From Neorhodopirellula pilleata (GTDB taxonomy: Bacteria > Planctomycetota > Planctomycetia > Pirellulales > Pirellulaceae): DNA of 64,000 nt. The stretch covers positions 1,395,086-1,459,085 of the forward strand of contig NZ_SJPM01000001.1 in NCBI RefSeq assembly GCF_007859915.1, written 5' to 3'. The position numbers were made by a program, and so were the translations under genes. The notes below the pieces were generated by a model that was given only the letters and a program-made list of their open reading frames with translations, was not told the origin of the DNA and did no database searches. The stretch's first letter is position 1. Each line of letters begins with the position of its first letter. Shown here one piece after another: positions 35,787-44,731 of this stretch.

Positions 35787-36567
35787 ACAGCCACCTCAAC
35801 GAGAATCATCCGTGTTGTGGATCGGAGCGACCGATCACCCGGAAACCCTATCGGTATGGAAATGGTGCCAAGATCATGTCGACATGATTGCCGTCCGCTC
35901 GAGCATCCAAGACGCGGTGCACTCGCCGCCCCGGTCTGCGGTCGACCGAGTGTTGATCCTTTCAACGAATCGTTTCGACGTGGCTACCATGCCGACCGCA
36001 GGCAATCGCATCACTGAACTGCGACGGCAACACTCCGGCGCATCGTTTTTGTTAATCCGGGGACCATTGGTCGCACCAACGGTGGCATTGCCGCCGACCG
36101 ATTCTTTTCTCTCGAGTGAATGGATCGAATCCATCTCGAGCGACGAAGCACTCGTCTATCTTGAATCATGCCGCCGCCGTCGCGAGCAGTCTTTCAGAAC
36201 GAATCATCCGCCAGTGTTTCCGGTCGTGATCATCGCATCGCATTACTCGATCGCCGAAGCCTACATGGATTCGATCTGCATGTTCGATACACCGCAACCA
36301 CGCTGGACAACTTGGCAGCGAAAGCTAAGCCCACAGACCTCACGTGGCGAGGCGACGATACTATGGGACGACTCGGTCGCGACGCCGGCGACCGGCGACC
36401 AATGGCGACGTCGTCTCGGTGCGTCAGGTCACCTACGTCATCTATGGGCAACCGGCATCGCCACGTCAGCGCAGCGAAGGGTCGCTAAAGAAAACGGCAT
36501 TGACGAGATCATTGAAAAACCAGGGCGTTTGGAATGCTTGATCGAAGCACTCGAATCGCCGCGATAA
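35767..36567 (+). CDS. Conserved-looking protein of unknown function, coupled to HTH-EIIA gene
   Basis: 266 aa from ATG 35767, which overlaps the HTH-EIIA stop by 20 bases; a TTG one codon upstream is also in frame. No family is recognised. The pattern VLWIGATDHPETLSV then DRVLILSTNRFD and SFLLIRGP alternates strands and helices like a degenerate receiver or Rossmann fold, and the second half (PVVIIASHYSIAEAY) may repeat it. The strict coupling to the HTH-EIIA gene suggests a shared regulatory task. Confidence 0.6.
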   Translation: MKTNPSEQPPQRESSVLWIGATDHPETLSVWKWCQDHVDMIAVRSSIQDAVHSPPRSAVDRVLILSTNRFDVATMPTAGNRITELRRQHSGASFLLIRGPLVAPTVALPPTDSFLSSEWIESISSDEALVYLESCRRRREQSFRTNHPPVFPVVIIASHYSIAEAYMDSICMFDTPQPRWTTWQRKLSPQTSRGEATILWDDSVATPATGDQWRRRLGASGHLRHLWATGIATSAQRRVAKENGIDEIIEKPGRLECLIEALESPR

Positions 36568-36568
36568 T

Positions 36569-37423
36569 TCAAGAGCCGAACATCCGGCGAAGGGCTTGTT
36601 CGGCGGCATCTTGAGAATCGATCGGCCCTTTGGGACGCAAGTGGCTTGGCAATTTGGCAGGTTCCCGCTTCGCTCCGTCTTCGAGTTGCTCTTCTGCGGC
36701 GTGCTCGGCGGCGGCATGCTCGAAATCGGCCCTCTCGCCTGCCGGATCTTCCTTGGGGAGTTTCAACTCGGACGACAAATTGTCCTGGCCTGATTTCGCT
36801 TCGGTCGGTGCAGCGGCGGAATTCTTGTCAACGGCTATCGCAGCCTCGGCCGCTTCCTTTAAAAGCGCGGCGTCGACGTCGCGAACGGTCATGGCCGTAC
36901 GTGTGAGTGGGCTATCCTCGATGTTGATATGCAACGACGCGGCGATCGCGTCGAGTTCATCAAGCAGGTCACCTTGCAACGGGCTGTCATCATTGAAGCC
37001 GGAGTTTGCTTCGGACCGACCAACCGAATCGAGACCTGAGACGGGCGAAACGCTCGTGCCCGCTGAGTTCGTTCCACCTAAGCTTTCGGCAGATTGGCTC
37101 GGCTGCAAAAGGCTCGAGCCGGAATGTTCGATCATCCGAAACTTCCATTTCCCTACCTGCAGCTTGTCCCGATGTTTGAGTTTGACCGCCTTTTCGTTAG
37201 CGATATCGACCCCGTTGACCTTGGTGCCGTTTCGACTACCCAAGTCGCGAATGTAAATGCCTTCGGAATTGCGGACGATCATGCAGTGCTTACGGCTCAC
37301 GTCGGGCGTTTGAAGCACCAGATCGCAGTCTGCACTGCGTCCGATGACGAGTCGCTTGTCACCCACCGACACCGTTTCACCACGCTGCTTACCGTTTCGA
37401 TAAATCAGTTCGTAGCTAATCAA
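36569..37423 (-). CDS. FHA-domain protein
   Basis: 284 aa. Residues about 10-100 are a forkhead-associated domain: RLVIGRSADCDLVLQTPDVS then RKHCMIVR and RDLGSRNGTKVNG, with the conserved GR, S, H and N residues that bind phosphothreonine. The rest is a long, acidic, Ala/Glu-rich tail ending LRRMFGS. It converges on the unknown gene above with a 1-base gap. The Ser/Thr kinase at 44.7 kb is a possible partner only in the loose sense that FHA domains read kinase products. Confidence 0.85.
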   Translation of the reverse strand: MISYELIYRNGKQRGETVSVGDKRLVIGRSADCDLVLQTPDVSRKHCMIVRNSEGIYIRDLGSRNGTKVNGVDIANEKAVKLKHRDKLQVGKWKFRMIEHSGSSLLQPSQSAESLGGTNSAGTSVSPVSGLDSVGRSEANSGFNDDSPLQGDLLDELDAIAASLHINIEDSPLTRTAMTVRDVDAALLKEAAEAAIAVDKNSAAAPTEAKSGQDNLSSELKLPKEDPAGERADFEHAAAEHAAEEQLEDGAKREPAKLPSHLRPKGPIDSQDAAEQALRRMFGS

Positions 37424-37706
37424 AAGATCACTTCATCGAGAGGAGTTGCTGTGGCCGCTGTTGAATTGCTCCATCGGCTCGCCGACATACGATAACCAAC
37501 TGGGCGACTGTTTCTCGACATCCAGATGATTCAGTTTTCGTTGGATTTTGATGAAGATGTGGCCGTTATGGGGTCATCCGACGTATTCCGTTGCGACTTG
37601 ATGAAGAGATGATGTAATCCGCTGTTTTGCTCTAGCGAACCATCCTCGCTCCTGTGAAGTTGTTATCCAAATTTGGACAGCACCTCGATGTGAGTGACAA
37701 TCGAAT

Positions 37707-38414
37707 ATGGCATCTCGCGAATCGGAATCGCCCCTCTATCTGCCGCCGATTGACGGTTTGCGAATGCCGCCGGTGACGGAGGAATTGATTGAAGTTGTCG
37801 CGTTACTGTTGTGTGGAATCTCGCCGGAAGTCCGCCAACAGCCGATGAGCCAGTCGCGGACGCTATTTGAACTGCGCCAAGATCCGATGTCCCCGAAGGT
37901 GGGGCCGAGTTCTTCTCTCTTGCAGGATCATCGCTACATTCTTTCTCCGATCGTCGGAAAATCGGGTAAGCGACTCACCGAACAAGAATTTGAAGAGAAG
38001 TGGCAACAGTCCAAGAGCATCGCCGGCTCTCAACAATCGACTCAGTTGCTCAAGCTTGTTCATTGGCTCGGACGACTCGAACTGGATGATGAAGGACAAG
38101 ACTTGTCCCATCCCAAATGGCAGTCACAAATGGCCGAGGCTGTGCAGCACGCGATGCCGATTCAATTTTATTTGTTTCATTCGGCGAGTCGGCGGATCGA
38201 TCGCGAAGCATCTCATCGAAGAGTCGTAGAGAATGATCGTTCATTCTGGTCGAAGCTCACAGCGGCCCTCGGAATGAAGGGTGGACAGGGATCCCCCCGT
38301 GTTATTTTTCCGGAAAACGTCTCGGAGGAGGCGGAATCCTATTTAGTTGCGACACTGAATTTAGGTCGTATTCTTCGTAAGTTGAAGCAAAATTCACGTC
38401 AGAAACGAGCGTGA
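37707..38414 (+). CDS. Protein of unknown function
   Basis: 235 aa, soluble. Features: an N-terminal Pro-rich segment (ESPLYLPPIDGLRMPPV), a helical region, and a basic C-terminus (RILRKLKQNSRQKRA). No family is recognised. It starts at ATG 37707. The 283 bases upstream (37424-37706) show no clear element. A stem-loop at 38414-38460 follows the stop and may terminate transcription. Confidence 0.6.
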   Translation: MASRESESPLYLPPIDGLRMPPVTEELIEVVALLLCGISPEVRQQPMSQSRTLFELRQDPMSPKVGPSSSLLQDHRYILSPIVGKSGKRLTEQEFEEKWQQSKSIAGSQQSTQLLKLVHWLGRLELDDEGQDLSHPKWQSQMAEAVQHAMPIQFYLFHSASRRIDREASHRRVVENDRSFWSKLTAALGMKGGQGSPRVIFPENVSEEAESYLVATLNLGRILRKLKQNSRQKRA

Positions 38415-38460
38415 AACCATCTCGAAGTCCTCATTTGAGTGGTTCCCTTCGAGACGGTTT
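38414..38460 (+). terminator. Possible terminator stem-loop
   Basis: Arms AAACCATCTCGAA (38414-38426) and TTCGAGACGGTTT (38448-38460), with one G-T pair, separated by 21 bases and followed by TTGGCT. It is directly after the stop of the preceding gene. The U-run is short. Confidence 0.45.
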
Positions 38461-38555
38461 TGGCTAGTCTGTCAGGTGACAACCCAAGTTCATGATCCCG
38501 GTTTCGCGCATCGCGTGCTCTCACGACGGTGCAACGTATTTGACGAGCGATTTCT

Positions 38556-39440
38556 ATGAATCATCCGGTGGCTCGACCTGTTCGAACGCTGCTATTGAGC
38601 GACGTGCATCTCGGATCCAAGCACACCCAAACGGCCCAGTGCTTGGATTTCTTGAAATCCTATCAACCCGAACAAGTTTATCTTGTCGGTGATTTCATCG
38701 ATGGATGGCGGACAGCTCACGGGTGGCATTGGACTCCTTTATGCGATGAAGTGATGGATTACTTCGAGGACCTGATGGCCAAGGGGACCAAGGTCTTTTA
38801 CACGCCTGGAAACCATGACGCGTTCTTGCGAGACATCGATGGTCACAATTTGATCATGGAGAAGTTCGCCGGCAAGTTCGCGGATGTCGAGATTGCCGAC
38901 CAATTCGTTTTCGAGACCGTCCGAGGTTGGCGACTGTTGGTCACCCACGGCGATTTGTTCGACGTCGTTGAAACGCAAGCCCAGTGGGTCTCTAAAATCA
39001 CTTCGATCGCGTATGACGTGATCTTAAGTTGCAATCGATTGGTGAATCATTGCGTCGGTCGACGTCACCGAAATCCTTACGGTGCCTGCGCGTGGTTGAA
39101 GTCGCAAGTCAAACGTGCGATCCGATTCTGCAGCGGGTTCGAACCCAACTTGATGCAGCACGCAAGAGCGGAAGGTTGCGAAGGGGTCATCTGCGGCCAT
39201 GTTCATACGCCCAACATGATTCACCGGCCTCACCTGCTTTATTGCAACACAGGTGATTGGGTCGAGAACTGTACAGGATTGGTCGAGCACCACGATGGCC
39301 GAATCAGTTTAGATTCGATCTACGGCAAGACACGGACACTCGAGCTACCGCAGCATCATCGCGCCGGTGACTTCGGCCATGGGCCCAATGATTGGTCGGC
39401 CGATTCGAGCGAGATTTCGGCCGGTCAGCTTGTCGGTTGA
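38556..39440 (+). CDS. LpxH-like metallophosphoesterase
   Basis: 294 aa. The binuclear metal ligands of calcineurin-type phosphoesterases are in order: LLLSDVHLGS (D16, H18), YLVGDFIDGW (D46), TPGNHD (near 88), VTHGDLFD and GHVHTPN. The DVHLGS / GDFIDGW / PGNHD pattern and length suit the UDP-2,3-diacylglucosamine diphosphatase (LpxH/LpxI-related) family, which makes lipid X during lipid A synthesis. Planctomycetes keep lipid A genes, so this role is plausible, but other phosphoesterases share the motifs. It ends 8 bases from the convergent FlgL-like stop. Confidence 0.75.
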   Translation: MNHPVARPVRTLLLSDVHLGSKHTQTAQCLDFLKSYQPEQVYLVGDFIDGWRTAHGWHWTPLCDEVMDYFEDLMAKGTKVFYTPGNHDAFLRDIDGHNLIMEKFAGKFADVEIADQFVFETVRGWRLLVTHGDLFDVVETQAQWVSKITSIAYDVILSCNRLVNHCVGRRHRNPYGACAWLKSQVKRAIRFCSGFEPNLMQHARAEGCEGVICGHVHTPNMIHRPHLLYCNTGDWVENCTGLVEHHDGRISLDSIYGKTRTLELPQHHRAGDFGHGPNDWSADSSEISAGQLVG

Positions 39441-39448
39441 ATGTCTGC

Positions 39449-41404
39449 TTACAGATAATCGAGCAAACTTAAACTCGCGGTTTGTCCGACGAACCGCATC
39501 GAGGCTTCTAAGGCAGCTTGTCGCGCCTGCAATTCGCTGATCACGGTCGCCAAGTCGGCATCCAACTCGTCACTGAGTTGGGATTGCATCAAGACCGATT
39601 CGTCTTGGACAGCCGATTTGAGATCTTGCAAGTTGGCGCTCCACACGCCGACGCGTCCACGGGTCCGGCTGCTCGTGTCGAGGTCCTTATCCAATTTGGC
39701 TTGCAAGCGTCCGATCTCGGAAATGTCGTTGGCACGGACGGCTTTTTCCAGACGCAGCAACGTATCGATCGCGCCCCCCGCATCCCGGGGGCGATAGTCA
39801 ACGCCGGTCAAGATGGCCGAACCACCGACGACGGTGCTCGTCGATTCGGTTTCGCCGAGCGGGATGAGTCCGAGTTGCGTGCCAACGTCGCTGGCACCGG
39901 GCTGTGTCACGCGGATGGGGCTCAGTCCGACCGGAGATGTCAGTTCCAATCCATTTCCGACATCATTGAGGGTCAGACGCACGCGACGCGTATCCCGATT
40001 GAGCGGATGATTGGCCACCAAATCGATCACATCTTGGATCGTTTCGGCCCCGCTCAGTTCGAGATCCAACACGACCCCGTCGGGGCGAGTGATCACCAGG
40101 TCGGGGCCGCTCGAGTTCAAAAAGATGCCGCGATCACGGTTCAAGTCGTCGAGCAACGTGTTTTCATCTGCGGTCCGGATGCCTAGCTGTGCCGCTGCAT
40201 CGCCACCGTTCTCGCCGACACTATAGTCCACCCCCGAAATCAAACCACGCAGTTTGATTCGGCCGGCGGCCTCATCTAATTCCGCCTTGACTCCCGCGCC
40301 GCTGCGGTTGATCGAAATCAACACGTCGCCGATCGTTTCGGCTTCGCTTAAGTCGATGGTGAATCGCTCGTCGCCCTGATCGATCACAATACCCGCGGAG
40401 AGGTCCAAGCCGTTGCCATCGTCCAGCTCGTCGAGTGGTGTGGCGAGCGTCACCCGCGGGGACAGCCGGTCGCCAATGATCGGCGGTGCACGAAACCCCT
40501 GCGGATTGGAAATGTTCAAATCCTTGGCCATCGAACTGCCTTGCAGGTCCGCGATCGCGAGCGTTCCCGGCAAAGTGTCGGCGTACTGAATCGTGATCGA
40601 ATCGTTATCCAAACGGACGCCCAAGGCGCGGCCTCCGAGCGTCACACCTCGCAAAACATCCACGACGTCACCGATGCTCGCGGTGTTGCGAAGATCAAGC
40701 TCCACGCGTTCATCGCCGTCGGACAAACTGATCACGCCGCCTCGGACACCGGCGCCCTGTCGCAAATCGACCAATCGCGTGTCTTCGTTCAGTGCCGCCT
40801 TCAGCGAAGATCCTGTATGAAAGACCGACGCGACCCCGATGGCGTCCGCACCGGTCACGGTGAAGCGTGAGTTCGTGCCACTGCCGACCTTGGTTTGCCC
40901 GACCGCGTCGGTTCCGTCAAATCGAACGGTTCCGTCTGCATGGGTCAACGCTTCGCTTGGTTGCAGTACTCCGCCGAGCAATTGATGGTCGATGAACATC
41001 GAGTTTCCCGCGGCAACGATCGAATCCATGTTTTGGCGGATTGTGATCGCCAGAGCCTCCAGTTCATCTTCCGATAGAACGCTTTGGGCTGCCTCGACCG
41101 CCACACCTCGGGCCGTGATGAGCGCCGCGTCGACCCGGTTGAGGGCCACGTCGGTGGACTGATAAAAACCTGCGGTCAGATTCGCATTACGGACGAGTTG
41201 TTCGCTGTGAGCGATCCCGCGTTGCAATCCCAAGGCCCGGGCCGCCGCAGCCGGATCGTCGCTGAGCCGCAGTACCTTCCTGCCGGTACTGAGCTGATCG
41301 TACTGCCGCTGAATCGCCAGCTGGTCGTTGTTGAGCTGAAACAACAACCGCTGATTATTCAACGGCGCACTGGTGCGATTCGTGGAGATGGGAAGAAGCG
41401 GCAT
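39449..41404 (-). CDS. flgL: FlgL-like flagellar hook-associated protein with internal repeats
   Basis: 651 aa, much longer than the usual 300-400 aa FlgL. The N-terminal coiled region (LLFQLNNDQLAIQRQYDQLS followed by TGRKVLRLSDDPAAAARALGL) and the C-terminal helix (RQAALEASMRFVGQTASLSLL then DYL) match the flagellin/FlgL ends that build the filament core. The insert holds three copies of a repeat resembling the flagellin 'hook IN' motif: LDLRNTASIGDVVDVL, IDLSEAETIGDVLISI and LELSGAETIQDVIDLV. It is the only flagellar gene in the window. The insert probably forms a surface-exposed domain at the hook-filament junction. Confidence 0.82.
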   Translation of the reverse strand: MPLLPISTNRTSAPLNNQRLLFQLNNDQLAIQRQYDQLSTGRKVLRLSDDPAAAARALGLQRGIAHSEQLVRNANLTAGFYQSTDVALNRVDAALITARGVAVEAAQSVLSEDELEALAITIRQNMDSIVAAGNSMFIDHQLLGGVLQPSEALTHADGTVRFDGTDAVGQTKVGSGTNSRFTVTGADAIGVASVFHTGSSLKAALNEDTRLVDLRQGAGVRGGVISLSDGDERVELDLRNTASIGDVVDVLRGVTLGGRALGVRLDNDSITIQYADTLPGTLAIADLQGSSMAKDLNISNPQGFRAPPIIGDRLSPRVTLATPLDELDDGNGLDLSAGIVIDQGDERFTIDLSEAETIGDVLISINRSGAGVKAELDEAAGRIKLRGLISGVDYSVGENGGDAAAQLGIRTADENTLLDDLNRDRGIFLNSSGPDLVITRPDGVVLDLELSGAETIQDVIDLVANHPLNRDTRRVRLTLNDVGNGLELTSPVGLSPIRVTQPGASDVGTQLGLIPLGETESTSTVVGGSAILTGVDYRPRDAGGAIDTLLRLEKAVRANDISEIGRLQAKLDKDLDTSSRTRGRVGVWSANLQDLKSAVQDESVLMQSQLSDELDADLATVISELQARQAALEASMRFVGQTASLSLLDYL

Positions 41405-41558
41405 CGGCCTAGTTCGTCGAAACGTTGAACGCTGAAAGCACGCCTGGGTGGAGAAATGCTGGTTTCGAGCGTGGGATTGGCGGGAGCGGACCCTCTCAGG
41501 CTGTTCAACCGGAACCCCGCTTTCACTTCTTTCGGCACAATCGTCGTTTCAACTCAAG

Positions 41559-43382
41559 TCATTTCGTATCCGTACTGCCCAAGCCCGCTTTTCGATCACG
41601 AATCAATAGGCTCGTCAAGTCGCTACGACGCACCGTCGCGACCAGACGATGGGGTGCCTCGTCGGTAACCACCGGAACACAATCGTCACTCGTGCGGCGA
41701 AATAGCTGCACGGCATCGCGAACGGGTTGAGACGGATGCAGCAGGACTTCAGGAGGCGTGGCCAAATCGCCCGCACAAATCAACTGGTCCGAATGCGGGT
41801 CAAAGAACGCTTGATTGAGCAAATCGAACCGGATCAACCCCACGACGCAGCGATCGTCGTCGATGACAGGATAGGTATTGTCGTGAGAATGTTCGACAAA
41901 ATGAACGACTTCGTTAAAGTCCGCACTCTCGGCGATTCCCTCAACGGTCCGCCGCATCACCTGCTCGACGCGCATCCGCTCGGATAACGCCACTTTCTTG
42001 TCGAGCAAACCGGCCGATCCGGCCAGACGCGTGAACACATTTTGCAGCGCGCTGAGCGGTGTACCGAAAGTATGGTGAATCGAGTTCGCGATCGGCATTT
42101 CGCCGCTGCGAAGAACGGCAGCGCGGGTCAACAATGGTCCCAAAATTTCAAACACCACGACGGTGCCCAAGATGATCGTCTGGACTTGGCCTACGATCTC
42201 AGCGTTGCGAGATGTTGCCGTGGCGCTGAGCGAAATCGCCACACCCGCTTGCGCCAACATTGCCGGCCCCAACCACGTGCGTATTTCCGGCGAAGCTTCT
42301 GTCCGCGACGCGACGACCCAAATGCCGAGCACTTTTCCTACGCTGCGCAAGACAACGTAGGCCGTTCCCACCAATCCCACATCCATCAGTAACGCGACAT
42401 TCAGTTCCGATCCGTGAACGGAAAAGAACATCACCGTGAGCAATCCGCCGATCGAATCCAATTGTGCAGTAATCTTTTGAGTGCCGCTGGATGAGTTCAC
42501 CACCACCACACCCACGACGAGGAACACCAACATGTAGGGCAATTGCCATTGCTCGCTGAGCCCTAGCAACAGCGCCGCCATCCCCACCAAAAGCACCAAC
42601 CATCGACGCGTGTGCATGATCTCACACGCGTAGCTCATCACCAAACCACCGACCAATCCAAGGACAAACGCACCGCCGAGGGATTGGACCAAGCGAAACA
42701 GTGTCGCAGAAATCGACAGACTATCGCCGCCGGACCCACCCGTCGCTGTGGCCAATTCGATGCCCAACCAAACCAATTCAAATACGATCACCGCGACTAA
42801 ATTATTGAGCGTCACCAACGTGCCCGTCAGGCTAGTGACGGGGCCCTCCGCGTTGGTTTCTCGCAAGACGAACATCGTCGTCGCTGGAGCCGTCGCCAAG
42901 GCCAGCGTTCCTAATAGGGCCGACTGCGCCAGAGTCATTCCACATAGATAAGTACCTACCGTGACGAGTGTGGCCGTGACGGTCAATTCGCCGATCGACA
43001 GCGGAATCGCCCGTCGTGCGATTCGGCGAATTTGATCAAACGGAAACAGCGTCCCCAAATAGAACAGCACCAACGCCATCGCGAGCTTGGTCAGCGGTTC
43101 GAGAAACCGATAGTGATCGTGTGGAATCACGTCGAACGCGCTCTGTCCGAGCAACATGCCCGCGATCAAATACGCCGTCACTTTGGGTAGCCGCAACATT
43201 TCGCTGGCCAGACCCGCAAAAAGACTCGCCGCCAACAACAAACCCACCGTCGTTGCGATGTGAATCGAATCGACCGGCACCAGGTGCCCAGAATTCGCGG
43301 AGATGGACTCAGACAGTGTTTCGAGTGTGCCCGAAGCGATCGCAACCGCTTCCTCAACCGAAGTTTCAGCGAACAGGTTCAT
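41559..43382 (-). CDS. CPA2-type cation:proton antiporter with CBS domains
   Basis: 607 aa from ATG 43382; a TTG at 43439 is in frame upstream. About 12 membrane helices between residues 45 and 420 contain family phrases LPKVTAYLIAGMLLGQ, TLALATAPATTMFVLRETNA and LGPAMLAQAGVAISLSA of monovalent cation:proton antiporters. Residues about 470-600 are two CBS domains, which bind adenosine nucleotides and would gate transport. It exchanges Na+ or K+ for protons across the cytoplasmic membrane. There is no RCK/TrkA domain. Likely a singleton; its stop lies 154 bases upstream of the flgL start. Confidence 0.88.
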   Translation of the reverse strand: MNLFAETSVEEAVAIASGTLETLSESISANSGHLVPVDSIHIATTVGLLLAASLFAGLASEMLRLPKVTAYLIAGMLLGQSAFDVIPHDHYRFLEPLTKLAMALVLFYLGTLFPFDQIRRIARRAIPLSIGELTVTATLVTVGTYLCGMTLAQSALLGTLALATAPATTMFVLRETNAEGPVTSLTGTLVTLNNLVAVIVFELVWLGIELATATGGSGGDSLSISATLFRLVQSLGGAFVLGLVGGLVMSYACEIMHTRRWLVLLVGMAALLLGLSEQWQLPYMLVFLVVGVVVVNSSSGTQKITAQLDSIGGLLTVMFFSVHGSELNVALLMDVGLVGTAYVVLRSVGKVLGIWVVASRTEASPEIRTWLGPAMLAQAGVAISLSATATSRNAEIVGQVQTIILGTVVVFEILGPLLTRAAVLRSGEMPIANSIHHTFGTPLSALQNVFTRLAGSAGLLDKKVALSERMRVEQVMRRTVEGIAESADFNEVVHFVEHSHDNTYPVIDDDRCVVGLIRFDLLNQAFFDPHSDQLICAGDLATPPEVLLHPSQPVRDAVQLFRRTSDDCVPVVTDEAPHRLVATVRRSDLTSLLIRDRKAGLGSTDTK

Positions 43383-43479
43383 GGGCGGCGGCAATGCAAA
43401 CGGGAAGGTTAAACGAAAATCAATTTCCACCGCGAGCAAGACGGCACGTTAGTCTAACCGATCGCGACGTCCACCCCCA

Positions 43480-43661
43480 GATGAGTCAATATCAGTTATC
43501 CCTCGCTGACGGGCGTGTTGATTTAATCGTAACCCGAAGCGTGAGCGAGGGATTCATCGCCATAAAGTCCTTTGTATGTATCCCTCGCTCACGCTTCGGG
43601 TTTCGATGAGGACTAAATCAACAGCCCGTGACGCATCAGTTACGATTGAATCAACTGCCCG
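43480..43661 (+). mobile_element. Degenerate older copy of the palindromic element, split by copy 2
   Basis: 43480-43511 reads GATGAGTCAATATCAGTTAT then CCCTCGCTGACG, matching the loop and right arm of the variant at 19957-20117. After the inserted copy, 43629-43661 continues that arm with ACGATTGAATCAACTGCCCG. Removing 43512-43628 and one TGACG rejoins it. Confidence 0.6.
43512..43628 (+). mobile_element. 117-bp palindromic MITE-like element, copy 2
   Basis: Same termini and length as copy 1 (GGCGTGTTGA to CAACAGCCCG). Flanked by perfect 5-bp direct repeats TGACG at 43507-43511 and 43629-43633. No coding capacity. Confidence 0.8.
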
Positions 43662-43759
43662 TTGGCAGGAGGCGCGGACTTCAAAAGTTGCCTGCATTGC
43701 CCTCATTCCCTACGATAGGGGGACTCTGCATCCTCGTTCGCAAATGGTAGGAGTTACCG

Positions 43760-44686
43760 ATGTGTTGTTTTGCCGGCCCCGTGCGTTCGGTCGATTCGAC
43801 TCGAATCTTTGCTCGCTTGACCGACCGTGGAACACAGTGGATCGCGTACCAGATGCGATACGACTCGGCCGAACCGAACGCGATGATCTTACCGCTGCCG
43901 GTTCGCATGTCGTCCCAAGTTCGTCAGAACGACCCCGAAAGTGCGATTCGATTTGTGGACCTTTCGGGGTACGAGGATCTCTTCGCCGACTTGGATCGAG
44001 GGTTTCCTCGGCTCGAATCACCAGCCGAGGATTCGTTATCGGTTGAATCCATACCCTTGCCGATGGCCAACATTGAGGTCCACTCTGTGGGAAGCTTTGA
44101 CGCCTCTTTTGTCCCTTCGATCGACCAGTTCGAACGCCTCGATCCGCGGTTCGTGATCCCTGAGAAAACTTGGGCTGCGATCCCGGAGTACCAAGATTAC
44201 AGCTTCGCAGTGTTTCAGCTAAAAGAACTCCGAGGAGAAGCCCATCCGATGGCGTTTGAGTTCCAGACCCGTCTGCCCGATACCTTATTTTTTCCGACCG
44301 TGCACATTCACGACGGGGAGGTTCACGAGGTAGAGGAGTTCGATCACTCGCTCTACGGTCAACACCCCAACCTCGACGCGGCGGCGGGCGACTACACTGA
44401 TAAGACTGTTGAGGCGACGGGGATGGTTCGGTCCAACCGGCCCGCTGCGGCGTTTGTCGATGTCAAGAAAAGTCAAGCAATGGTCGATGGAAATCTTTTG
44501 GTCCATCGTCGCAAACTAGGCGGCCGCTTGCCCAATCAAGATACTTGGGTTTCCACTCAACCACCACAACGTCCGACCGTTGGTACGTTCGGTTGGACGT
44601 TTCGCGGTTCGGCGGCTCTCGCAGCAATGAGTGCGGCGACCACATGGATCGTTCGTCGACGCCAAACGATCAGCCAAAAAACGTGA
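43760..44686 (+). CDS. Conserved-looking membrane-anchored protein of unknown function
   Basis: 308 aa. The N-terminus MCCFAGPVRSVDSTRIFARL has two cysteines and the phrase NAMILPLPV follows near residue 40. No family is recognised. A hydrophobic helix with basic flanks lies near the C-terminus (SAALAAMSAATTWIVRRRQT), so the bulk may face the outside with a C-terminal anchor. It is followed 45 bases later by a Ser/Thr kinase gene on the same strand, suggesting one transcript. Confidence 0.6.
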   Translation: MCCFAGPVRSVDSTRIFARLTDRGTQWIAYQMRYDSAEPNAMILPLPVRMSSQVRQNDPESAIRFVDLSGYEDLFADLDRGFPRLESPAEDSLSVESIPLPMANIEVHSVGSFDASFVPSIDQFERLDPRFVIPEKTWAAIPEYQDYSFAVFQLKELRGEAHPMAFEFQTRLPDTLFFPTVHIHDGEVHEVEEFDHSLYGQHPNLDAAAGDYTDKTVEATGMVRSNRPAAAFVDVKKSQAMVDGNLLVHRRKLGGRLPNQDTWVSTQPPQRPTVGTFGWTFRGSAALAAMSAATTWIVRRRQTISQKT

Positions 44687-44731
44687 TTGCTTGTCTTGCC
44701 AAAGAGCAGCTCTCCCACAACGAAATCCATC

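Larger units (their letters stand above)
43383..43759. other. Gene-free stretch filled by nested palindromic elements
   Basis: Between the divergent antiporter and the unknown gene at 43760. It holds an older element copy split by a younger one (43480-43661) and a short A/C-rich segment. No promoter was recognised for either gene. Confidence 0.5.
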
